Assembly (NCBI GenBank): GCA_964585635.1 | Contig: CAZPEV010000001.1 | Span: 9,324-73,323, forward strand | Length of the DNA stretch: 64,000 nucleotides | Direction of reading: 5' to 3' | Origin: CAZPEV01 sp964585635 | Lineage (GTDB): Bacteria > Zixibacteria > MSB-5A5 > GN15 > JAAZOE01 | In this document: one piece after another, positions 43,620-51,730 of the stretch | Numbering within the stretch: the stretch's first letter is position 1 | Layout of the letters: every line of letters begins with the position of its first letter | Notes under the pieces: model-generated | Databases searched by the model: none | What the model saw: only the letters and a program-made list of their open reading frames with translations | Told to the model about the DNA's origin: nothing | Program-made: the position numbers and the translations under genes

Positions 43620-45371
43620 TCACTTCTCCCTGCCCTCCGTGCCAAAGTACCGATCAATCTCGTCCCGGTGGTAGACGATGGCGGCGTTGGCCTTGAGATC
43701 GTCCAGCACCTTGTCAAGCCCCTGGTCGAATTTGCGCTGAAACATCACTTGGCGAATCTTCATCTCGACGTCGGCCATCGGCTGCGGTTGTCCGGGACGA
43801 CGGTTCGCCAGGCGAAGGATGATCCATCCGTCGGCCGTTTGAAACGGCGGACAGACGCGGCCAATATCCAAGCGGGCCAACTCCGGTTGCACCGGCTCCG
43901 GAAAAGCCGACAGCATGACCCATTCGGCGCCGGCGGCGCCGTCTTCCCTGGTCGAATCGTACTGTTTGGCAAGAAAAGTGAAATCGGCCCCCTCGGCCAA
44001 ACGCCGGGCAATCTCCTGAGCGGCGGCCTGGTCTTTGACCAGTATATGGTCAAATTGGTACTGGTCCGGCAAGCGGAAATCATCCAGATGCTCCCGGTAA
44101 TATGCCTCAAACTCGGCCCGATTGAATTTGATCCCGGATACCACCGTTTCTTTGAGGTAGGCCTCAATCAGGGCGCTATCCAGGCTGGCGGCGTACCTGG
44201 CGTTGACCACGGGATGGTTCAGGTATCCCCCGGCGACGGCGGCCGTTCCAAGAATCAGTTCTTCTTTGGCCGTCTCCATGGCGGCCGACATGATCCGGTG
44301 AAAATCCTGATCGCCCGAGGTCATGGCGCGGTGCGAAACGGCATTGCGCAATTGCTGATCGGTGATAATCTGATCCGTGTCGGCACGGAATATGATCGTC
44401 GGGGCGCCCATAATAAAATCGGGAGTGAACAGCGTGGCGGAATCGGTCATGATCCGTGACAGCGCAGCGGAATCGACGGCGACGGAGATTCGGCCGGACA
44501 AATCAGACAGAAATTCCCGCCAGGCGGTCTCCTTCTTCTGCTGCAGCAAGAGCTCCTTTATCTTGCCCTGCCGTTGAGGCAATTCGGTCGTATCCGCCGG
44601 TTGCCGGGTTTCGACCCGAAGGAAAGCATAGACCTCTCGATAGGGGAACGGCTGGGAAACTTGCCCCGGAGCCAGCGACTGGACCTGCTGACGGAAGGTC
44701 GTCTCGACGTCGGCCAGATATTGCAGATTATGAAGCCCCCCCTTATAACGAAACATGTCGAGCGAAACCGCTTTGGCGATGCTATCCATCGAAGCTCCCC
44801 GGCCGACGTCCTCAGCCAACTTCCGGGCTGCCTGCCGATCGGCGACCGAGACGGTGCGGATCTGAATCTGGGCGTAATTGGCGGCGAAATAGCTGCGAAC
44901 GGAATCATCGCCGACGGCCAAATCGGGTCTGAAATGATCGGCGACGTACTGCCGAATGGCATCCTGTCTTTTCATCTCCGCCAGCGCCGACAGCAGTTTC
45001 GCCTCCCCGGCCATACCAAGGCGACGGGCTTCCTGCGCCAAGAGGCGATCGTTGACCAGCTTGTCCAATAGCTTGCGATAGTCAAAGCGTTGCTTCTGGT
45101 CGGTCGTCATGCGGGAATGGACCTGCAGAAGTTGTGAATCGACGGTGGTGGAATAAATCGTATCGGTATTGACGACCGCCAGCACGCTGCGGGCGGAATC
45201 GACCGGAGCACCGGACGTCGGAATTGTCAGACCCAAGGATATAATGCCAGCCCAGGCCAACCGACGGGCGGCGATACCGCGTCTGTTTGCAAGCCGGAAA
45301 ATACCATGGACTCCGGAGAGCCTACCGTGGCTTCTTGCCGCGCGATGGCGCATCAGACCAACTCTTTTCAT
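43620..45371 (-). CDS. Exported double-parvulin peptidyl-prolyl isomerase (SurA/PpiD-like)
   Basis: The ~580-residue protein has a hydrophobic export segment near 38-55 (LAWAGIISLGLTIPTSGA) and a SurA-N-like helical region (VLAVVNTDTIYSTTVDSQLL; LLDKLVNDRLLAQEARRLGM). Two parvulin-like domains follow: one at ~165-255 (QIQIRTVSVADRQAARKLAE; YKGGLHNLQYLADV), one at ~430-520 (YQFDHILVKDQAAAQEIARR; GADFTFLAKQYDSTREDGAA; QTADGWIILRLANR). The start overlaps the preceding gene by 50 nt; ATG 45353 is an alternative. Within a cytochrome/porin operon it probably chaperones cytochromes or the barrel. Such isomerases often sit beside extracellular cytochrome genes. Confidence 0.85.
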   Translation of the reverse strand: MKRVGLMRHRAARSHGRLSGVHGIFRLANRRGIAARRLAWAGIISLGLTIPTSGAPVDSARSVLAVVNTDTIYSTTVDSQLLQVHSRMTTDQKQRFDYRKLLDKLVNDRLLAQEARRLGMAGEAKLLSALAEMKRQDAIRQYVADHFRPDLAVGDDSVRSYFAANYAQIQIRTVSVADRQAARKLAEDVGRGASMDSIAKAVSLDMFRYKGGLHNLQYLADVETTFRQQVQSLAPGQVSQPFPYREVYAFLRVETRQPADTTELPQRQGKIKELLLQQKKETAWREFLSDLSGRISVAVDSAALSRIMTDSATLFTPDFIMGAPTIIFRADTDQIITDQQLRNAVSHRAMTSGDQDFHRIMSAAMETAKEELILGTAAVAGGYLNHPVVNARYAASLDSALIEAYLKETVVSGIKFNRAEFEAYYREHLDDFRLPDQYQFDHILVKDQAAAQEIARRLAEGADFTFLAKQYDSTREDGAAGAEWVMLSAFPEPVQPELARLDIGRVCPPFQTADGWIILRLANRRPGQPQPMADVEMKIRQVMFQRKFDQGLDKVLDDLKANAAIVYHRDEIDRYFGTEGREK

Positions 45372-46434
45372 CGTTGAGATTCTTCATCATCACCTGGACC
45401 GCCGTCCAAGCCAGCCGTCCCAGCGAATGATATCCGCCCAGGCGCAAGATGCTTTCCGAAGCGCCGCCGTTGCGGGCGTCCTCGAAGGCCGACAGGATTC
45501 GACCGGTCTCGGCATCAAGGCAGCGGCCGCCCAGCGCGACCTCCGGCCGTGACCATTCCGCTCCGGGGGTGGCCGCCTGAAATTGGTCGACACAGCCGGT
45601 GATGACCCGATCCACGCCCAGCGAATCACGCAACTGGGTCAGAAGGGAAAGGTCGATCTCTCCATGGCTGATCAGGTTGTTCCGGCGGAATAGCTCCCGT
45701 ACCATGCCCGGCTCGACAACGCGATGGCCCTCCCGCACCAGTTCGGAAAGGACGAGGCCGCTGACAATATCGCCGGCTTTGGTCTGGGGAGATGAATCAT
45801 CGAACGGCACAATCGCATAGAGCAATCCGGCCGGCGGCGCCGGTCCCGAACCGGTGGGTTGAAAGACCGTATCAATGCCGGTGAAGGTCTGGTCCACCAG
45901 CTTGCTTAACAGCGTTCTCATGGCGGTGATGCGACCGATGCCCAACAGTCCGGCAAAATCCTCGCCGCTGGCCGCGTCGGAGCAAGCCCAGACCACTTGC
46001 ATGTCGGCAACTCGCACGAGGCGCACGGAGAATCCAGCCTCCGGCACGGAACCCTCAACATATATATCAATCGCTCCCAGAAGGAGATAGTCGATCCGCC
46101 GCTCCTGCCCGATACGAGCGGCATCCTCCCGGCTGATGGCGCCGGCTGTTCGTATCCGGTGCCGCCGGAGCGTTTCCCGCAGCTCGGCCGGATCGATGAC
46201 CCGGACCGGAACCAGCGCAAGACGCCGTTGAATCAGGGACACCAGGCCGTCGGCGGCCGCTTGCGGTCCGGCATGGTTGGCAAACGGCACGATGGCAATG
46301 ACGTTGGCAGAGAGCGAATCCTGTGAAGCGGCCGCAGGGGTGGTGTCGGAGACCGCGGCGGTCAGAGTCGGCGTCAAGACCAGTACCACGAAGATCATTG
46401 ACAGGCCGCATCTATATGAAATGGATGAATGCAT
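45322..46434 (-). CDS. Exported tandem CsgG/TolB-N-like protein
   Basis: The 370-residue protein has a signal peptide (LSMIFVVLVLTPTLTAAVS) and two copies of a CsgG/TolB N-terminal-like unit. Unit one: VIAIVPFANHAGPQAAADGL, VRVIDPAELRETLRRHRI, RRIDYLLLGAIDIYVEG. Unit two: LLYAIVPFDDSSPQTKAGDI, HRVVEPGMVRELFRRNNLI, GVDRVITGCVDQFQ. The pattern (PFxN, then VEPxxVxxxL, then DxxxxG) is shared with CsgG, FlgO and GNA1162-type proteins. No lipobox is seen. It follows the single-unit lipoprotein gene by 4 bp. A role in secretion or assembly of surface material is plausible but unproven. Confidence 0.72.
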   Translation of the reverse strand: MHSSISYRCGLSMIFVVLVLTPTLTAAVSDTTPAAASQDSLSANVIAIVPFANHAGPQAAADGLVSLIQRRLALVPVRVIDPAELRETLRRHRIRTAGAISREDAARIGQERRIDYLLLGAIDIYVEGSVPEAGFSVRLVRVADMQVVWACSDAASGEDFAGLLGIGRITAMRTLLSKLVDQTFTGIDTVFQPTGSGPAPPAGLLYAIVPFDDSSPQTKAGDIVSGLVLSELVREGHRVVEPGMVRELFRRNNLISHGEIDLSLLTQLRDSLGVDRVITGCVDQFQAATPGAEWSRPEVALGGRCLDAETGRILSAFEDARNGGASESILRLGGYHSLGRLAWTAVQVMMKNLNDEKSWSDAPSRGKKPR

Positions 46435-46438
46435 CGGC

Positions 46439-47014
46439 TCACTTAATCAAGGATTTTACAGCGCCCTTGACGCAATCGCGGATGGCTTCGCTTTCCGATT
46501 TATCGCCGCCGCCGAAAAGCGATCCCCAGAAGCCACGGCCGCCGGCGGTATTGGTCGCCGACCAGACGGTGGCGCCGGTTTCTGTTTCGACCATGCGGAC
46601 GACCAGCGTCACGGTGTTGACCATGGCGCTGCCGCTGCGGGAGCCTGTCATTTCCGTGACACTGCCGAAGATTATCCCCTGCACCTTGAGCTCCTGGCCG
46701 ATCGTCGTAATCTGCTCCTGGGTGAGTTGGCTGGTCCTGACGGTGGAGAATTTCTCCAGCACGCGGCTGACTTCGCCCGGCTCGACGATATCGAAGGCCT
46801 TCTCCGCCAGCAGATCGGCAATAAAGACCCGGGTCACGCGATTACCGGCCCCCTGATCGGCGGTCAGATTATCGAAGGGAACCACCGCCACCCGCTCGAC
46901 ATACTGAAAATTATATTGGTCATTAATAAAAACCGTCGGCCCCATGGCGCAGCCAAGGGCGATAAAGGCCGCTGCCGTCGCCAGTAGGGTCAGGGAATAC
47001 TTCACCGCTCGCAT
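46439..47014 (-). CDS. CsgG/GNA1162-like lipoprotein
   Basis: The 191-residue protein has a lipoprotein signal with lipobox IALGC (Cys22). One CsgG/TolB-N-like domain follows: VERVAVVPFDNLTADQGAGN, RVFIADLLAEKAFDIVEPGE, VQGIIFGSVTEMTGSRSG, VNTVTLVVRMVETETGATVW. The Gly-rich SATNTAGGRGFWGSLFGGGD segment precedes the C-terminal helix. CsgG proper forms the curli export pore and GNA1162-like proteins are periplasm-facing lipoproteins. Here it lies between the porin and the tandem CsgG-like protein with 4-13 bp gaps, so it is part of the electron-transfer operon, perhaps to export filament subunits. Confidence 0.78.
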   Translation of the reverse strand: MRAVKYSLTLLATAAAFIALGCAMGPTVFINDQYNFQYVERVAVVPFDNLTADQGAGNRVTRVFIADLLAEKAFDIVEPGEVSRVLEKFSTVRTSQLTQEQITTIGQELKVQGIIFGSVTEMTGSRSGSAMVNTVTLVVRMVETETGATVWSATNTAGGRGFWGSLFGGGDKSESEAIRDCVKGAVKSLIK

Positions 47015-47027
47015 ATCATAATCCTTG

Positions 47028-49127
47028 TCAAAATCCCAGCTTAAGACCGGTCTGCAGCGAGGTCACGCGGGACCGCCCCAGGGTGGCGTAGGTATTGCTG
47101 ACGTAACTCATGAATAATGAACCGCGCGAGCCGATGGCATACGTCAGGCGAACGTTGCTGCGCTCACTGCGAATATCGTTATCGCCGGCGGCGATGGTCA
47201 CCAGCGCGCCGGTCGCTATCCGTTCGGTCATGTTCCAGTTCACGTCATATTCCTGCGTCACGTATCGTCTCCCCTGGTCGTCATCGACGGTAACCGCACC
47301 CCGCCACAGAATAGCCGGGGTCAGGCGATAGGTTACATCGGCGCTGTATTGCCGCCGCATACGCCAGGCATCGGCGGCACCGCCATCGGTCCCCTGGTAC
47401 AGATAGTATACCACCGCGTCAAGCGAGCGCAGCAGGGCGGCATCGGCTGTGACCCGATAACTCCAGGTATCGAAGCGGTCGCGGACATCAAGGCGATTGT
47501 CATGGTTGTACCCCGCCTCCCCGGAGAGGTTCAGGCCCGGCAGCAGGCCGCCGGTGGCCTGAAGGCTGAGATTATTGGTTTCCCGAACCTTGGCATGGTC
47601 AATATAGTTCAACCGATTCATGGCGGCAAAAGAAAAATCGAGCGCGGCCAGCGGGGTCATCAAGAACGTGTATGACAGCGCCGCGTTATCGTTTCGCGTG
47701 CCGTGCTTGAAATCCTCGAATCCGACCTGATACCGGGCAATCTGGGTAATCAGCGACGATGGTTTGTGCTTGAGTGCCGCCATGTAGTAGATTTGATTGC
47801 GACTGTCGTTGAAATCGCCGCGCGGCTCATTCTGATAGGCAAAATCGACCGAAGATTCCAGCCTGGGGGTCACGACATAGGTGGCCCCGGCATTCATGGT
47901 ATGCGCATTCTTCTTCATTGTCTCCCGATTCGACTTGTCCAGGCCGATTAACGGCTGGATTTCGGTGATCAGCACGGAGACGACGTCGTTGGACCCGGTA
48001 TTGACCGCCTTAATATACCGCGTCCGCTGTATCGGGAAGTTGATTTCATAACGGTTGAAGCTGGCGTTAAAGGTCGCCACGGCCGACGACGTCAACCGAT
48101 TCCAGGTTATATTGTCATCGGAGAGATAGAGCTTCCAAGCAACGGCGGACCAGGAGGGGCGATCAGTATAGATATAGAGGGCGCTGACGTTCGTCGGAAG
48201 GCCGAAATCAAGGCCGATGTTACGATCGATCAGGCTGCCGCCGATGTCGATGGCCGGTTGAACCGGATCGGTGACATTGCCGTCGCCCAGGAGTCGCAGG
48301 GTGTCAAGCTCGCCGAATTCGGGGGTCGGATCGAACGCATACAAAGCCTGGACAAAGGGTATTACCATCAGGGCCATGGCGCCGGCCGGCACCTCGGTCG
48401 TCTGGGAGCGATAGCTGAAACCGTACCCGGTGTTGACACGCAACCGTTTCTGGAACAAACGGGCAGCCTGATCCCAGCGAAAGAGATGGTTCGTTTCGGT
48501 GATCTCCAACCGCGAGGCCAAGTTCTCGTTGACGCGGCGGGTCATACTATAATTGACGCTCTGGCTGTGCCACGAATACTGCAACCCGCCCTGAAATCGC
48601 CGCTCCCGGGTGTCTCGATCCTCACGCCGCAGCTCGTTGAAGGCTCGATCCCAATCGTAGCGGAGCTTTATCACGGGGTACTGCTGCAGACGGGTCGTCA
48701 GACTTAAGCCGGCGTTGTCCCGGATAAGGTCGGTCAATCCATTATTGGTCGTCGCTTTCTGCCTGCGAATCGATCCCCCCAGAATAAACGCGGGATGACT
48801 CCAGATGATTTCCCCGGTCGGTTGATATTCATGGCGCCAGCTATTTTCCCCCAGGCTTTGATCGATACCCACATTGAAATAGCGCATCGATAGCCGGGTC
48901 TGAAGGCGGTTGACCACCGCCTTGGACCAAGTCAGCATGTATTCCTGATCGAACGAGCGGGTGCTCTCGTCACCGGCCTTCGAAGATACGCCGGCCAGCG
49001 TGAGATTCCCCCGCAGATTGTCTGAGAACAGGGCCTGGACGGGTGACACCAACGTCAGCGCCCCGACAGTTGCAACTGCCAGCGCCCCTGTCAGGAAACG
49101 GGATGATTGTCTGATCAGTCGGAGCAT
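47028..49127 (-). CDS. Large outer-membrane porin with discoidin-like insertion (candidate cytochrome conduit sheath)
   Basis: The 699-residue protein has a signal peptide (FLTGALAVATVGALTLVSPVQA) and alternating beta-strand sequence over its whole length, ending TSLQTGLKLGF, a typical barrel terminus. Size equals that of MtrB/PioB-type porins that sheathe multihaem cytochromes. In the middle (~residues 285-390) lies an F5/8 type C-like segment (VSALYIYTDRPSWSAVAWKL; YLSDDNITWNRLTS; INFPIQRTRYIKAVNT) unlike a barrel strand pattern, probably an extracellular or periplasmic domain. It is 10 bp after the YVTN gene and upstream of the 26- and 16-haem genes. No MtrB-type CXXC is evident. Conduit function is inferred from context. 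Confidence 0.75.
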   Translation of the reverse strand: MLRLIRQSSRFLTGALAVATVGALTLVSPVQALFSDNLRGNLTLAGVSSKAGDESTRSFDQEYMLTWSKAVVNRLQTRLSMRYFNVGIDQSLGENSWRHEYQPTGEIIWSHPAFILGGSIRRQKATTNNGLTDLIRDNAGLSLTTRLQQYPVIKLRYDWDRAFNELRREDRDTRERRFQGGLQYSWHSQSVNYSMTRRVNENLASRLEITETNHLFRWDQAARLFQKRLRVNTGYGFSYRSQTTEVPAGAMALMVIPFVQALYAFDPTPEFGELDTLRLLGDGNVTDPVQPAIDIGGSLIDRNIGLDFGLPTNVSALYIYTDRPSWSAVAWKLYLSDDNITWNRLTSSAVATFNASFNRYEINFPIQRTRYIKAVNTGSNDVVSVLITEIQPLIGLDKSNRETMKKNAHTMNAGATYVVTPRLESSVDFAYQNEPRGDFNDSRNQIYYMAALKHKPSSLITQIARYQVGFEDFKHGTRNDNAALSYTFLMTPLAALDFSFAAMNRLNYIDHAKVRETNNLSLQATGGLLPGLNLSGEAGYNHDNRLDVRDRFDTWSYRVTADAALLRSLDAVVYYLYQGTDGGAADAWRMRRQYSADVTYRLTPAILWRGAVTVDDDQGRRYVTQEYDVNWNMTERIATGALVTIAAGDNDIRSERSNVRLTYAIGSRGSLFMSYVSNTYATLGRSRVTSLQTGLKLGF

Positions 49128-49137
49128 AATCGATTGG

Positions 49138-50529
49138 TTATTCGGGCGTCAGCGCCAAATATGGCCGATGGCCGACATCGATTTCCGCAGATACTTTCCT
49201 GCTTACGACATTGATAATCGCCAGCCGGTCGGCCTCGGGCATAGCCGCGAAGAGCCAGCGTTCTTCCGGATCGAGAGTCAGTAAGGTCGGTTTATCACTC
49301 GTCGCAATGCTTCCCAGGGCGAGTTCATGCTGCGGTTTGACGACGGCGATTTCGTAACAATCGGCTACCGCGGCGAACAACTGGCGTGTGGTCGGACTAT
49401 ACGCCAGACCGGTGGCGGTGGCACACAGGTCGATGGCGGCCGCTTGGCTCCCATCCCGGGCGCTGACGACCACCAGGGCCCGGGGGTGCTGCCGGGCCAG
49501 AAAAAGGGTCTGTTCCCGTTCGTCAAGGGCCACTTCGGTCGGGGAAGCGCTGACCGTGACGGCGATGGCCGCGCTTTGAGCCGCCGGATCGAATAGCATG
49601 ACGTTGTCGGACATAAGGCAGCTAATATACACGTCGTCGGTAGTCGCATCGACCACCATCGCCACTGGTGTGTCCCCCATCGGATAGCGGCCGCTTTCTT
49701 GATAGGATTGGGTTTGCATGACCACCAAGGCACTTGACCCTGGGCACAAGACATAGAGCAATCGCTCATCGGGCGACAGCGCCAGGCGACTCGGTTGATC
49801 GCCGAACTGGAGCGGTATCGTCCGTACCGTCTGCCGGGTCATGACATCGATGACCGACAGGTTATCGTCACCCGAGTTGGCGACATAGAGCTGACGGGCG
49901 TTGCGGGAATAGGCCATCCCGCGCGGTCCCTGACCGACGCCGATAATGTCGACCACCTGGAAAGAGAAACGGTCGATCATGGTAAGATAATTCGAGCCCT
50001 CATTGGAAACGAAAACCAGCGACCCCGGCAACGGCAAATCGCGGTGAATAAGTCGCAGACGAGGAAGAAACCGCGGGGCATCGCCGCCGGTCTTATCGGG
50101 CGTCAGGCCGAGGATGACCAACTGGGTCGATCCGGAGAAGACGGTCACCTCCAGCGAAATCGAAGCGCCCGCCGAGTCGCAGACCAAGTCGAGCGGCACG
50201 CCGTCGGTCAGGGCGACGGCCCTACTGAATCGGACCCGCAGGGTCAGGTATCGTCCGGCGGCCACGGTGCTTTCAGACAGTTTGCGCTGGCCTCCCGCCG
50301 AATTGAGGGTCAGAGGCACCGACAGAACCGGCGCCCGGCCCGGCTCGCCGATCAATTCAGCCGAAGCCAGAATGATGGAAACCCAATCGCCCGTCAATAG
50401 CGGCGTCTCGATGTAAATCACGACCCGACCTGAATCGGCCGGCGGTCCGGCACCTGAAATGGGATGCGCGAGAATACTGAAGACGGCCGCCGCACCGATG
50501 GCACATTTCAGCATACCTATTATACGCAT
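49138..50529 (-). CDS. Exported YVTN-family beta-propeller protein
   Basis: I start at ATG 50529 (MRIIGMLKCAIGAAAVFSIL); ATGs at 50562 and 50514 are alternatives and none has a strong ribosome site. After a signal peptide comes a ~130-residue beta domain. A propeller of about seven YVTN-like blades follows: LVFVSNEGSNYLTMIDRFSF, QLYVANSGDDNLSVIDVMT, LLYVLCPGSSALVVMQTQ, DVYISCLMSDNVMLFDPA, LFLARQHPRALVV, LFAAMPEADRLAIINVV. No haem motif is present. It opens the porin-cytochrome part of the operon, so it is probably a surface adaptor or filament anchor. Confidence 0.82.
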   Translation of the reverse strand: MRIIGMLKCAIGAAAVFSILAHPISGAGPPADSGRVVIYIETPLLTGDWVSIILASAELIGEPGRAPVLSVPLTLNSAGGQRKLSESTVAAGRYLTLRVRFSRAVALTDGVPLDLVCDSAGASISLEVTVFSGSTQLVILGLTPDKTGGDAPRFLPRLRLIHRDLPLPGSLVFVSNEGSNYLTMIDRFSFQVVDIIGVGQGPRGMAYSRNARQLYVANSGDDNLSVIDVMTRQTVRTIPLQFGDQPSRLALSPDERLLYVLCPGSSALVVMQTQSYQESGRYPMGDTPVAMVVDATTDDVYISCLMSDNVMLFDPAAQSAAIAVTVSASPTEVALDEREQTLFLARQHPRALVVVSARDGSQAAAIDLCATATGLAYSPTTRQLFAAVADCYEIAVVKPQHELALGSIATSDKPTLLTLDPEERWLFAAMPEADRLAIINVVSRKVSAEIDVGHRPYLALTPE

Positions 50530-50581
50530 CGGAGACAAATCTGCGGCAGGTCCATATGTCATTTGACCATTTCTTTATCGT

Positions 50582-50612
50582 CAAAACGCCCGAGTGAAAC
50601 CCGGGCGTTTTG
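50582..50612 (-). terminator. Strong hairpin between the OmcS-like and YVTN genes
   Basis: A perfect 11-bp stem CAAAACGCCCG/CGGGCGTTTTG encloses a 9-nt loop. On the minus strand the right arm ends CGTTTTG, a partial U tract. It lies 62 bp after the OmcS-like stop. It could end most transcripts there, giving more filament subunit than porin complex, with readthrough into the downstream genes. Confidence 0.75.
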
Positions 50613-50673
50613 GCGAGCATCTTTTCAGAACGCTCCAGTCCCAAAGAGGGGAATGGAATCATGGCCGGCCGGC

Positions 50674-51726
50674 CTAAAGGATTTCGTCGTTAACATCCTT
50701 GGCGTGGCACTTGTTGCACAACGAGCGCTGATTGGCATTATTGTACGGGTCGGGAATCGCGTACGAACCGGATTCCACGCCGTCATCAGCCAAGAACGTC
50801 AGGTTGAAGTCCCAGCGGCCGGCATTGGGGGCCGAGGTGGCATGGGCACGATGGCAGGTCAAGCACATGACTTGACTCGTCGCTGAGGGGCCGGCGGTCG
50901 AAGTGGTCGTATTGGCCGCATCCTCAAACGGAACCGCCGCCAAATAGGCCGCCGCCTGATTGCCGCCGGTGATATCGACGGTGCCATTGTACAGGTTGTA
51001 GGTATTGGCGATCGTGCCGCCCAGCGCCTCGCCGGAGGGGTGAACCATCTTGGAGGTATTGTTATGGAAATCGCCGTGACAGTTGCCGCACCAGGCACTC
51101 ATGCCGCTCAGGTAAGCCGTATGTTTGCTGTTAGATTCAGCACCGCCGCTGCTGCTGAGGCTTATGCCGATCGCCTCGGGAGCCGCATTGGTAAAGGCAT
51201 ACAGGCCGTCCTGTACGGAGCCGGGGCCGTAGAGCAGCCGGAAGTTGGTGTTGCCGTGGGGATCATGACAACTCGAGCAACCCAGGCTGGAGGACGGGAA
51301 GGTTCCGCCGGGAGCCTTCAGCAAGGTGGCATCGGGACCGACACCGCGGGACGGGGCATCGATATTATGACCGGCGGCATCACCCGGAATCGGGCTGGTG
51401 GCACCGCCGTGACCGTCGTTGAGGTTGTTTTCCAGAAGGAAAACGAAGTTACCGCCGCCCTTTTCCGGCGGAGGCGCCAACGGGTCGGTGCCGAAGACGG
51501 CGCCTTGGCGTGAGGCATGGCAGGAGAGGCAGACGTCACTCGGAGTGGCGTCCTTCAGCAACCAAGGGTTGCCGTTGGGGCTGTCCGGATCCACCAGCTT
51601 GCCGCCTTCACTGTTGTGCATGGTATGGCAACCGGCACAGTCGGCCACGCCGGCGTCATGGAACGCCAGGGCGTTGCCGGCGACGGCGAAGCAGAAGGCG
51701 GCCACCATAAGGAGCAGCTTACGCAT
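50674..51726 (-). CDS. omcS-like: OmcS-like hexahaem extracellular cytochrome (nanowire subunit candidate)
   Basis: ATG 51726 has GGAGG 8 nt upstream. The 350-residue product has a signal peptide cleaved after NALA, so the mature protein begins FHDAGVADCAGCHTMHNS; mature Geobacter OmcS begins FHSGGVAECEGCHTMHNS as I recall it. Six CXXCH motifs (CAGCH, CLSCH, CSSCH, CGNCH, CLTCH, CNKCH) match OmcS in number and order. Matching segments include GHNI, APGGTFPSSSLGCSSCHDPH, MSAWCGNCHGDFHN, AAAYLAAVPFEDA, CLTCHRAHAT and QRSLCNKCHAKD. OmcS polymerises into micrometre haem wires. This version is shorter (OmcS ~432) with reduced loops between haems 3 and 4 and near the end. Coupled to the NHL gene. 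Confidence 0.9.
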   Translation of the reverse strand: MRKLLLMVAAFCFAVAGNALAFHDAGVADCAGCHTMHNSEGGKLVDPDSPNGNPWLLKDATPSDVCLSCHASRQGAVFGTDPLAPPPEKGGGNFVFLLENNLNDGHGGATSPIPGDAAGHNIDAPSRGVGPDATLLKAPGGTFPSSSLGCSSCHDPHGNTNFRLLYGPGSVQDGLYAFTNAAPEAIGISLSSSGGAESNSKHTAYLSGMSAWCGNCHGDFHNNTSKMVHPSGEALGGTIANTYNLYNGTVDITGGNQAAAYLAAVPFEDAANTTTSTAGPSATSQVMCLTCHRAHATSAPNAGRWDFNLTFLADDGVESGSYAIPDPYNNANQRSLCNKCHAKDVNDEIL

Positions 51727-51730
51727 GAGT

